Positions 12,135 to 21,719 of a stretch of DNA of 64,000 nt are shown piece after piece. The position numbers and the translations under genes are program-made. Under the pieces are notes generated by a model. That model saw only the letters and a program-made list of their open reading frames with translations, was not told the origin of the DNA and did no database searches. Origin of the DNA: Endomychus coccineus (lineage: Eukaryota > Arthropoda > Insecta > Coleoptera > Endomychidae); NCBI GenBank assembly GCA_958510875.1, contig OY294068.1, positions 78,983,978 through 79,047,977 on the forward strand, given 5' to 3'. Each line of letters begins with the position of its first letter. Position 1 is the stretch's first letter.

Positions 12135-12177
12135 TGCCGACGTTTCGCCAACCATTACAGGTGGCATCTTCAGGGCA
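12135..12177 (-). ncRNA. Hammerhead ribozyme motif, left arm
   Basis: Mirror copy of the motif at 12218-12260. It has core CTGAAGA (12167-12173), GAAA and GTC (12139-12141), with stem I TGCC/GGCA closing it. Stem II pairs GCC..GGC with a loop. Confidence 0.6.
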
Positions 12178-12217
12178 GGCTTGAGGCTTGAACTGAAACT
12201 GTTTCAAGCCTCAAGCC

Positions 12218-12260
12218 TGCCCTGAAGATGCCACCTGTAATGGTTGGCGAAACGTCGGCA
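12218..12260 (+). ncRNA. Hammerhead ribozyme motif, right arm
   Basis: Core CTGAAGA at 12222-12228 matches CUGANGA. It is followed by a stem II (GCCACC..GGTTGGC), GAAA at 12249-12252 and GTC at 12254-12256. Stem I is TGCC (12218-12221) with GGCA (12257-12260). Predicted cleavage is after 12256. There is one extra base between the core and stem II, as also seen in the Penelope-type copies at 19676 and 20374. The very short stem III is typical of minimal type I hammerheads described in Penelope-like elements. Confidence 0.6.
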
Positions 12261-12725
12261 TCAAGTCGAGCTATTGTGACGCGGAATCCATCCGGAAGAC
12301 AAGATTTTTCAACATAAAATATTTGCAACTTCTAGTAAGCACTCTTTTACAAATTCACCTTCTGAAAATGGCTTTGAATGTTCTGCCAATTTTTTACTAA
12401 CAGCATAACTTAATCGAACAATACTTTCTGCGTCTGCATTACGTTTAAAAAAAAATATTTTGCTAACCAGGTAAATTTCTTTTTAGTTTTTCGATGCTGT
12501 CGCTTCTTAATCTGCCTGTTAATCTCCCATATTTCCCCAAATGCTTTATTAAGTAATGTCTTCTCAAATCATATTCTTTTAAAACAGCAATTGCTTTATT
12601 ATCAGACAAATTGGGTTATCCCGTTATATAACAAAAATATTCTAGAGTTCATTTTTCACGAAAGATATGACGTTCTTGATCAACCTTTCTGTATTTACTG
12701 GAAGACAGCCTAGACATATTTTTTG

Positions 12726-15120
12726 ACCAAATATAACTCAAATTATACCTCAACTAACTTACTCTGTGTTAGATCAACTAATTCACTTTCAAAACGTAAC
12801 GAACAATATTCATTACTGATAACACGGGGCCTGGCGGGGGCGGCGATCGCGGATAAATAGAGTGCTTTTAACAATCTGTAAAATTCTCAAATTAATTCAT
12901 CGGTCGGTGCTAGCGACATCTCTATCTCATTGTATCGAACTATCAAAGACCGTATTTTCGGAACTTCGAAGCGTGGCCACGAGATGTTGCAGATGTAACT
13001 ATGAATAATTTGAGCAGTTCGCGATAGAAATCCCTCTTCTAAACGTTTATTTCCTAAACAATCCAAAAGCGGCTGTTTCGGCCAAATCTCCACCTAATTG
13101 AATGAAGATTTTAACGGAAATAGGTCATGTTGGTTACATATTGCTGTTCAGCTAAATATATTGGCTTATTTATTTTGCCCAAATTTTACGGAATTTCCTT
13201 TGCGCCAAAATGAAGCATCACTACGATAGTGTTACTTCAAAATTCCATCTTTCACTTTTGTTTAACTGGCTTATATTAATATGCCCAAAATAATCATCAT
13301 ATAATACTGTAAAATATAGGTATATTGATTAGTATCTTACTCTTAGTAGATATTTATAATTTATTTGATCACTGCAATCTTAGAGCTAACTACTTTGTTC
13401 TTATTTTGACCATATACTTCATAGTTTATATTCAACTTCAATTTTTCTGAAATAATAAAGCTAACCTAACTCATTACATTCTCAGATGATGCAAATATAC
13501 CACCTTTGCATTGTGAGTTCATGAAATATTTGTTATAAGGAGAATTAAATAAGACTTCTGGAGGGTAAAAATAAGCTTCTTCAAACGCTTATTCCAGAGT
13601 GCTACAATAAAGTACATTATTAAACTTCCAAAATTTACTGAAACTGAAAACATACATGGCCAACCATGAGAAGTTTGGGGCAAATTATCTACCTGATCAC
13701 GGAAAACTGACAATAGTGACAATATCTCTCTTACTCTGGCGATTTCAGAAAAAGGAAGTATTCACAAGATTTGTAGGGTTTTGTAGGAATTCCAATACAG
13801 GACGCTTTATTTGGAATGAACAAGTTTTGTTCTACTTAAATAATTTATCAATAACATTTGTTACTATTCGTACACCCTGTATAATTTTGCTAACTGTTCA
13901 TTTTGCAGTTTTTTATTGTCCTCTCTGATAATGATTCCCAAAAGAGTCATTCCAATACGAGATGTCTCCATGTTAAACTCAATGTTTTTCCACAGTAATA
14001 CATATTGCATTATTTGTAAAAAAACTGGAGAAACTCTTAAAGTAGATACCTATGCGTTTTGGAAAAAACATTTTATTACAACATGAACTTCTTCTCTCAA
14101 GCAGTATCGAAAAATCAAATACGTTCTATCTTGAAGAAAATTAAGTTTATACCAACTGCCGGTAGAATCGGAAGTTTGATTCAGTCGGTAATATTTCATA
14201 AAGATAGAACATACCTATACGAAAACCCCATGCCTTAAATTTTAGAGTGAAATTTCTATTGGATTCTGAAAAACGTCTGATAAGCCATCCACTATCTATC
14301 ACTCTATATAATTCAAATATGTTACTTGACGTTATAAGAATTAAGCCCTCCCAATTGCAAAAACTGGGAATATTACTTCCAGTTTCAAATTAAGTAATTT
14401 CAATACAATGTTACTTTGTTACCAGATGAGAAAAATCCTGGTCGAAGGTTTCCTAAGATATTTCGACAATTATGTCATTTACGTCTTACATAATTTTCAC
14501 CACAAAAAAAATGGATAAGATATTTCCATATACCAAGACACCAAAACAAAAATTACAATCTTGCGGAATCTGAAATGCAGTATCCGATTATTGACAACGT
14601 ACAATAATATTCTTTCCATATACATGATTCATTCATTGTTCGATGCCGTAATAAAGAAATTTCGGATATTCCATCTATCTGATTTTATGATCTTTTATGG
14701 CTCAGAGAATTACCCAGTACCCAACGTTTGTTATCCCTTGAAATCTGTTTGTTATATTCATGATATCTGTTCCTGTTATGAACAACTTAGCTAAGTTTTA
14801 CTATGTTTTGTCGAACCATGTCAGAATAGGGCAATACAATATTCGTTTCTGACACTTATCAAGTATAATTTGATTCTATTTGAATTTCATAGAAAAATGT
14901 TTCAACGCAATTACATGGGAAATAATCTCAACCTTTGCTAATCATTTTTTACAAACTGGTCATGATTTCCCTAATTTAGATAGCCTAAGCATTTCACATA
15001 ACCAAACCAGAGATTTTAAATTGAATTAGAATCAATAGAGATTTATAAGGGTGTCAAAAACTTTAATAAAAATATCCTCAATGATCAGTTAGGCCTATAT
15101 CAAAGTGATCTTCTCATGTG
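12726..15120. other. No gene recognised
   Basis: AT-rich sequence. A 68-codon minus-strand frame at 12887-13093 and a 90-codon plus-strand frame at 13656-13928 have no recognisable motifs, splice context or codon pattern that would support a gene. A GC-rich patch lies at about 12825-12855. Confidence 0.4.
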
Positions 15121-15300
15121 TCTTTCAAACCGCTCTCAAAATAATTCTTAGAATATTAAATTATAATCACACTGATTCACAAATTGTTACTATGTTTACT
15201 ATGTACTGTCTTTCAAACCGCTCTTTAAATAATTCTTAGAATATTAAATTATAATCGTACTAATTCACAAATTGTTACATGTTTACTATGTAATACTGTA
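15121..15300. repeat. Two-copy tandem repeat, about 88-91 bp
   Basis: TCTTTCAAACCGCTCT starts at 15121 and again at 15209. The following 75 bases, including AATAATTCTTAGAATATTAA, are almost the same in both units. Confidence 0.85.
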
Positions 15301-15859
15301 CTTTCCTAGGATCTACCTGTTTTTGGAATTTCCGCTCATCCCTTAATCTCAACCCTACTTTACTCTTCTCTATTTATACTTGTTTCATTGATTTCTTCAT
15401 AATTTTCTAATTATTTGATAATGTCACTCCGGTGTTGAAACTATAGTTACGTTTTCACGTTATTATTAATAAAAGTGGTATAAAAACAAAGTAGTTATTC
15501 TTCCATGTAATCAAAATGATAAATTACCATGAAGTAACGGCTTCCACCATCGATTTTTTAAATAATCTAATTCTACCATATATTTCATAATAGTTTAATA
15601 TCATTTGAGTACTTTGTTGAAAGTTTACCAATAAAGGTTGTTTCAGAAAAAATTGGACTCAGAATACTTATCTGATTTCGAAACTTTCATATGTCCTTAC
15701 TTAGAATAGTGAACCACTCTATATTTTATGTTGGGAATGGAATATTTCTGCATAAGCAATAAAAAAAATATTGTATTCGAACAATATATTGAATTACAAC
15801 GGAGTTCTTCATAAAACATAAATAAAGGAAGATTTCATAGATGAATAATATTATTAATG
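15301..15859. other. No gene recognised
   Basis: AT-rich sequence with no coding or repeat signal that could be identified by eye. Confidence 0.35.
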
Positions 15860-16235
15860 AACTTGACGATTTCTCATAATGCTTGACAATTATATTCAGA
15901 TTCAAACTGTTTGCACTTTTCGTTCCTCTCCAAATTTCTAAAATTTCGAAAAAAATTATGATATAGAGTTAATATTACTTTTATTTCAAATAAATATTTC
16001 AAATGTTCATATTTCTTTTTTGTTAGTGGTAACAGTTTCTCATAAAGCTTCTTTGTTGTAATGTCTTTCAAATCAACAATGGTTTTTCTACCTTTTTTTA
16101 GTATATTGACTTTTTCAAATCCTACAGTTTTCTCGAAGCTGTTCTTGACAAAATTTATATTTGGAAATTCCTGATTTGCTTTTATTATTCTGTTTTCATT
16201 CCATATAAGTTTTTCACTGTTTTCTTTTTTCCCAA
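15860..16235 (-). pseudogene. C-terminal relic of an uncharacterised multicopy transposon-like protein
   Basis: Minus-strand frames read NQEFPNINFVKNSFEKTVGF, GRKTIVDLKDITTKKLYEKL and LPLTKKKYEHLKYLFEIKVI, ending near 15870 after one or more frame changes. This style of C-terminus occurs in a multicopy insect protein family whose middle part is partly preserved at 60700-61603 in this window. The relation is from memory of that family, without an alignment. Function is unknown. Confidence 0.5.
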
Positions 16236-16690
16236 TTTAACCAAGTATTACGTTGGAGGTGTTTCATGTCCAAAATATTTTCTTGATCAAGCTCTATAAC
16301 GATATATGGTTGTTCCTTTTTGCACGTCCTTACCAGTAGATATAAATGTGTATAATTCGAGATGATTTTTCAATTACAGAATGGATGGGGTCTCCCTCAT
16401 TTAGAATATGACCTTTTTCGAGAAAGGTGTGTTCTATTTATATTCCATGTTTTTGAGAAATGTAATTATAGAAAGGAAAAAGATATTTATTTTTATTCTA
16501 CCTAGTACAGCTATATGAATAAAAAGAGAATTTGGGAACTCCATTGTCTATATTTTGTTAAATGAAGAGAAGTGGACAGCTCACCATCTCCGAACAACAC
16601 ACAAAAAATGCAATTTTAGTTAGATTTGCTATTTCTCTCAGTCCCTGATAAGAGGACTCTCTTGGGATTAGCTCCCTCCCTGATAACTTT
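16236..16690. other. No gene recognised
   Basis: AT-rich sequence between two transposase-type relics; it may be decayed sequence of the same insertions, but no motif is legible. Confidence 0.35.
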
Positions 16691-16694
16691 TCAG

Positions 16695-16870
16695 GAACTT
16701 TCTATATTTGCAAGAGAACCAAACCCACTTCTATCAGCATTCTACTCCCTTTCATCATTTTCACAATCTTACTGCCAGGTATGACCGACAGCACCACTTT
16801 GAAGATCCATGTTTCATCAAGATAAACAAATTGATATAAGCTTTCATTTTCACTTCCTTCATTATACGTA
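16695..16870 (-). pseudogene. Short DDE-type (DDE_3-like) transposase relic
   Basis: The minus strand encodes LYQFVYLDETWIFK, then in a shifted frame KGGAVGHTWQ. A YLDETW block followed by a GHTW-type block is the start of the catalytic core in DDE_3/Tc1-related transposases seen repeatedly in insect genomes. Only about 50 residues survive, with at least one frameshift. Confidence 0.45.
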
Positions 16871-16979
16871 GCATACAGTGTGACAGAAGTATTATAATCG
16901 TCTCAAAAAGTGTTTCCTGATTTTCGCAGATATTTCCGTTTTGAGCATTTCTGGATCAGTCTAGATTGTTTCTGACATG

Positions 16980-19430
16980 ATTGCTCCTTTCCTATCGATT
17001 TGAAATTTTGCAGATAGCTTGTAAGTGGTGAATAATGTGATGTTTTGGGCGAGGTAGCCCAGTTTCAAGTGGTATTTCTATTCAGTTCTTCAAATGGAAT
17101 TAAGTATTTTATTGAACCGTAAGGACAACCGTATTTTTTTAGCTATGAATATATATATCACACGTATATATTTAACCTGCAGAAGTTACCGAAATTCTCA
17201 TTTTAGGATTCAAGTTACTTTATAGAAGTGTGGAGATGCAGTACGTCTATTTTGTAGACGTGCACGCTACAGTGAGTACACTAGGTAGTGTAATGGTGTA
17301 AATAGATGTCTATGAGTAGTTGAACTGACAGAATAAATGAAGGTTTCAATCCAATAATAATAATACACTATTGATTTTTAGGTTCATATGCTGCATCAAA
17401 GAAAAAATATGATGGAATTTGTACAACGTTAAAACTTTATTTTAACTTCTGCTACTCGTTTTTGTAGTTATGACTTTACAACTAATGATTATTAATTTAT
17501 TCTTGTAACAGTCTAGAAACCTCAAATACCTGATACCTGATGATCAAAAGCACAATTCTGCAAAGCAAGTTGCTGTATCATGAACTTCACATTCACCTAA
17601 TGATTATATGTCATCTTCAAACGATCATGGTATCATTAGTATCCTTCAAATGATATGTAAGAACCTGAATATTGCTTCATAATTTCGTTTTCAAAAAATT
17701 ATTTCATTGAAAATCACAATCAACATCACGAGTTACTTGTTTTGTCAAATTAGAAGTATAAATGAATATTTTACATGTTATAATGTGAATAATGACTTCA
17801 CATAACACTGCCCTTCAGTTTCAGCTCCGTAGAGTATCTCTCGAGGACGCTGGATATACAAAGTTTTTTCTTTCATTTTATATAATTTTATATAATTACA
17901 TAGCTACTTTTTTTCGAACTTTCGGTGAACACTACAACTATTTGGAAATTATACTTAAGCTTCCAAACAATTTGTTTTACTTTACATAATAAATGAAATA
18001 GTAAAAAGAAAACAATTTTGATTGTAATACAATTTATTATATAACGATGCTCCAAATCCGCAATAGCATATGATACCCTATTTAATTATTATGTGAGCAG
18101 AGGATGGTAAGACTCGAATAAAATCAGTGACTACAATTTTCATGTTTTTACTAGCATGATATGATATGATATTTGAGAGTTGAAAGCAGTTGAAGTAAAG
18201 GTAGAACGCAACCTCCTTTGATATCAATCAGATATTGTTCAATATATCTCATGTAGTTAGATGAGTGATACCATACCATACCTAATTGTTGTTAATTTGA
18301 TTTCCAGCTATTTTACTGTAACAGAGTATATCTTGAAGTCTTCCAATAGCGGTTTCTGAATCATTTCCGGAATACCTTATGTTTCTATAATTATAAATTT
18401 GACACGTAGAAGTGTCCGAAACTTATTTTGTTTACAAAAGTAAGAGAAGTCACGTGGTCAATTAATCATAGTTAATTAAGTTTGATATACTGATGTGAAA
18501 AATATACACGTTTTCATTTTGATGACAGGTGGCTCCATTAAGCCACGTAGTGGATCATTATCATACCTACTGTATTTGGAAACAATGTTTTTCAAAACTT
18601 TCCAAATTTTTTCTTTTAGTATGTTTAAAGCTATATGTTCCTCTTTTGTGTATATATCATACATCCATTCCGAATTGCACTGTCAAAATCATCTACATTT
18701 ACAACCCGTAACTGACTTGATTTCGCTTCAACTCTATTTCGTTCAACCGTTATTTTATAGCATGTTGAGACACTCAATTGTAATGCTGAGTCAACTATGT
18801 CTCTGACGACAGTGATAGGGAGATATGGTATCCATTTCTACGTTCTTCTTCGAAGTAATTGATTGATTTATTGAACACTAGATGATAGGGTATTCGGCAT
18901 TTTCGTAGTTTGCGCCCACAACGTGAATGTAGGTTTAATTACAGTCCTGAGACAAACGGTTTCTGTACTATTGGACATTCATTCTATTAAAATTCAGAAT
19001 CATTACCCATATATTAATTGTCAAGTCAATTCAAGAAATCAATAGTTCATATCGGCAACTCTGTAATGTGTTGTCAACTGTTAAAATGGGAGATACCTGA
19101 TTTGACGAAGACAGCGCTGCTTTGGGAGAGTTGTTGGAGTGAATTGGTTCTAAAAGTAACCAAGTATGACGTAATTTTTTCTCAAAGTGAACATAGCTTA
19201 GTTATTAATGAATAAATTGATTCGATTATTATGCAGATTATTGTAACATGAATAGGTTAGATATATATGGATAGTTGTAGTCTCCCAAAAAATTTTGAAA
19301 TTCTCTGTCCAACCAAATCTGGTATGTGAACAATGTCAATTTCAATTTTTCATGATGGTGTATACATAAGAAGAAACATTATTCGATGTTCCTGTGATTC
19401 ATACAATTTCGATATGTTCCGGGACAGTAT
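16980..19430. other. No gene recognised
   Basis: About 2.4 kb of AT-rich sequence without legible protein motifs. Short frames up to about 103 codons (for example 18495-18806) show no domain pattern. Intron or intergenic DNA is the likeliest reading. Confidence 0.4.
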
Positions 19431-19522
19431 ATGATATACGATATACATATAGAAGGTCAAGATTGAGGACAGTATATGATATACTCATATACTGATATAC
19501 TGTCCCCAAAGATACCCTTAGC

Positions 19523-19524
<2 letters not shown>

Positions 19525-19612
<88 letters not shown>
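19525..19612. repeat. (TA)n microsatellite
   Basis: About 44 uninterrupted TA units directly abut the left arm of the Penelope-like element. Frames translated across it as YIYIYI are artefacts. Confidence 0.97.
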
Positions 19613-19614
<2 letters not shown>

Positions 19615-19675
19615 GAACTGGATTCTCGGGTATTGATCCGCGTTGTGTGGTTTCGGTCCTCAAAAGGACCAATTT

Positions 19676-19715
19676 CACGACGTTTCGGCAAAGTCGCATT
19701 TGCCATCTTCAGGTG
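19676..19715 (-). ncRNA. Hammerhead ribozyme motif, left arm of Penelope-like element
   Basis: Mirror image of the motif at 20374-20413. It has CTGAAGA (19706-19712), stem II GGCAAA/TTTGCC, GAAA, GTC (19679-19681), and stem I CAC/GTG. Confidence 0.65.
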
Positions 19716-19813
19716 ATTCGACCGTAGAGTCTGGAAAATCTAGGCGAACTGACGCTTACTTGGAGGGACAGGTATTTATATCCCCCGTTATGCTTGACCT
19801 TTGGACTTTCGAA

Positions 19814-20345
19814 CTATTTCACGCTTGGTTGATTTCTACGTGTTTGGCTCCGAGTGACACGTTTGGATGACGTCATTGCGACGCTGGAATCAGCCGGAAA
19901 GTTTCCGTGACCTGTTGCACGTGCACTGGATACCACATTCTCTCTTGTTTTTGGTTGTATCTTCCGACTTTCTAAAGCGGGTTTCCATGTTGCTGGTAAT
20001 CTTAGTCCGTCATCTCGTTTGTTAAGACTATGTGGACGTTTCTCGATCTCTATTGCCTCCCTGGTTATTCTGGTGTAGAAGTGTTCAATGTTGGCTAGAG
20101 TCTTTGTGCCGCTAAAGTTGATCATATGGCCAGTACTTCTTACATGTTCAGCTAGTGAAGACGTGGTTTCGTTTTTCGACACAGCGTTTGCATGTTCAGT
20201 CTTTCGCCCATCAATGCGTCTGTTGGTCTGTCCGATGTATGTCTTTTCACAATTACCACATGGCACCTCGTACACTCCTTGGCATTCCAGAGGAATTCTG
20301 TCTTTTGGATTCCAAAGAACATTTTTGATTTTCCTATCTGTTCGC
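19814..20345 (-). CDS. GIY-YIG endonuclease domain of Penelope-like element (partial ORF)
   Basis: The frame reads QGVYEVPCGNCEKTYIGQTN, where VYEVPC and YIGQT match the GIY-YIG core. Next come the RRIDGRKTEHANAV helix with its catalytic-type arginine, the SSLAEHVRSTGHMINF block, and EAIEIEKRPHSLNKRDDGLR containing the conserved glutamate and asparagine region. It ends with a basic tail at 19814. This is the target-cleaving domain that Penelope-like elements fuse to the C-terminus of their reverse transcriptase. Here the RT portion is absent, and the open frame extends upstream only into the terminal arm (to 20446), so it is a remnant without an authentic start. Confidence 0.85.
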
Positions 20346-20373
20346 CTAGATTTTCCAGACTCTACGGTCGAAT

Positions 20374-20413
20374 CACCTGAAGATGGCAAATGCGACTTTG
20401 CCGAAACGTCGTG
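20374..20413 (+). ncRNA. Hammerhead ribozyme motif, right arm of Penelope-like element
   Basis: Core CTGAAGA (20377-20383), stem II GGCAAA/TTTGCC (20385-20390 with 20397-20402) closed by a six-base loop, GAAA (20403-20406) and GTC (20408-20410). Stem I begins CAC/GTG. All invariant core positions are present apart from the permitted N and one extra base before stem II. Predicted cleavage is after 20410. Confidence 0.68.
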
Positions 20414-20539
20414 AAATTGGTCCTTTTGAGGACCGAAACCACACAACGCGGATCAATACCCGAGAATCCAGTTCTACACATTACGTCCGCGAGAACCTAA
20501 GAAGAAATATACATATATATATCAAAGTACGTTAAATAG

Positions 20540-20775
20540 TATAAATATCACAAGGCGATAAGTGTAAGAACACTTGTTTCGCAAGATAATTGAATAACTA
20601 AACATTAAAAGTAACGGGTATAAATATTACAAGGCGATAGGTGTAAGAACACTTGTTTCGCATGATAATTAATAACTTAACAGTGAGAGTAACGGGTATA
20701 AATATCACAAGGCGATAATTGTAAGAGCACTTGTTTCGCATAATAATAGAATAACTTAACATTAAAAATATAGAT
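20540..20775. repeat. Three-unit tandem repeat, about 78 bp
   Basis: TATAAATATCACAAGGCGAT recurs with small changes at 20540, 20619 and 20697, each followed by a TGTAAGAACACTTGTTTCGC-like motif. It lies between the Penelope-like element and the LINE 3' end and may be part of the LINE 3' UTR. Confidence 0.85.
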
Positions 20776-20919
20776 AAGTGATAGAATAAAAAGAAGGGAT
20801 TTTAAACAGTGTTACGAAGAAAATTAGGAAAGCCAATACAGATATTATTATTACAAATATATCTAAACTAAAAATAAGAGGGTAGTAAGCCAACACCTTA
20901 TTTATTAATCTTATTTTAT

Positions 20920-21481
20920 TTATATCATATCCGAGATGTTTCGTCGTGGTTGACTCGAGATGAATTGTTTTAGTGATTTTTTAAACGACTGCGAATTACT
21001 TATTTTTTGTATGTGTTGTGGGACGGTATTGTACAATTTTGGTGCTATATATTGATAGCTTCGTTGGCCTATAGCTTTCTGCATTTGTGGAACTACGTGA
21101 TAATATTTTTTCCTTGTAGGGTATGGATGATTGGGTAGGTTAAATCGTATATTTTGGTGATATTTTATATTTATTTGAAGATAAAAAAGTTGGCATATGT
21201 CGAACACTTTGGCTTCGTGGAATAGTGCGTCAGAGGGGTATCTGAACTCTTTGGACATGATAATTTTAAGAAATCTTTTTTGCAGATTTTCTAAGGTACG
21301 AAGATGTGTTTTTAGTGCGCCTCCCCAGCAAATTATGCTATATCGCAGGTGGCTTTCCACCAAAGCATGGTACAAGAGTTGGTAAGGGTAGAATACTTTT
21401 CTAATACTTGAATTTGTGTATGATAGATCTCAATTTGTTGCATATATAATTTAGGTGTGCATCCCATTTGAGATTTGTATC
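20920..21481 (-). pseudogene. LINE ORF2, C-terminal part
   Basis: Continuing from the RT after the copia insertion, the frame reads TNLKWDAHLNYICNKL (the conserved block after YLGVIID in LINE RTs), then LRYSIICWGG, LQKRFLKIIM and RSYQYIAPKLYNTVPQHIQK, ending DMI-stop at 20920. There is at least one break near 21380-21400. Confidence 0.85.
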
Positions 21482-21692
21482 TGATGTTATGAAATAAACG
21501 AACATCACTTCTATAGCAATTAGTTTAATAATTATACAATACAACAACGTCCACGCTTCTACAGATAGAACAACAACAAAAAATAATAATAGAGGTAGTA
21601 TCAACATTACCACCTTTTTGAATACAAGTATACATTCTTTAAATTGCTGCCAACTTAAATACTGTGAATAAACATTGCCATATTTAATAACA
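21482..21692 (-). repeat. Copia 3' LTR
   Basis: Runs on the minus strand from TGTTATTAAATATGG to TTCATAACATCA. It matches the 5' LTR at 25964-26174 apart from a few substitutions. Confidence 0.95.
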
Positions 21693-21705
21693 CCCCTTCT
21701 CAAAG
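21693..21705 (-). other. Copia polypurine tract
   Basis: TTTGAGAAGGGG on the minus strand ends directly at the 3' LTR start, the position where plus-strand DNA synthesis is primed. Confidence 0.7.
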
Positions 21706-21719
21706 TTTATACATATTAA

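Larger units (their letters stand above)
12053..12310. mobile_element. 258-bp palindromic insertion with two hammerhead motifs
   Basis: The insertion is bounded by a 14-base target duplication, AACATAAAATATTT, at 12039-12052 and 12311-12324; removing it restores the hAT reading frame. Two near-identical arms of about 110 bases face each other across a spacer near 12190-12205. Each arm holds a hammerhead-ribozyme core. The arrangement resembles terminal repeats of Penelope-like elements joined head to head with no coding region. A snap-back derivative of such an element is the best explanation, but no Penelope coding sequence is present here. Confidence 0.75.
11898..12717 (-). pseudogene. hAT-type transposase relic (GTF2IRD2/ZBED-like), split by an insertion
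   Basis: On the minus strand from an ATG at 12717 the broken frames read KYRKVDQERHIFRE, then AIAVLKEYDLRRHYLIKHLG (a degraded BED-like zinc finger), then a SKPFSEGEFVKECLLEVANI motif. After the insertion at 12053-12310 the frame continues as LCSENGKKFEKISLSRRKVT and ends at SIALD, where the catalytic domain would begin. Several stops and frameshifts are present. The pattern matches hAT-derived GTF2I-repeat and EPM2AIP1-like proteins known from many animals; the rest of the catalytic domain is missing. Confidence 0.7.
19613..20478 (-). mobile_element. Internally deleted Penelope-like element
   Basis: Two inverted arms (about 19613-19756 and 20335-20478), nearly identical and each holding a hammerhead motif, enclose a minus-strand GIY-YIG endonuclease frame. 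A C-terminal GIY-YIG domain with hammerhead-bearing terminal repeats is diagnostic of Penelope-like elements. The reverse transcriptase is missing: the right arm joins directly to the endonuclease linker. No clear target duplication was found; the left side is a TA array. Confidence 0.82.

Noticed and set aside
12887..13093. 68-codon minus-strand ORF MEIWPKQPLLDCLG
   Set aside because: No domain, no splice or start context, and no repeat relation seen.
18476..18806. Overlapping ORFs around 18476-18806 including RYDNDPLRGLMEPP
   Set aside because: Possible exon-like composition, but no splice sites or family pattern convincing enough to annotate.
19457..19727. ORFs with long YIYIYI stretches on both strands
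   Set aside because: Translation of the TA microsatellite and the Penelope-type arm; no gene.
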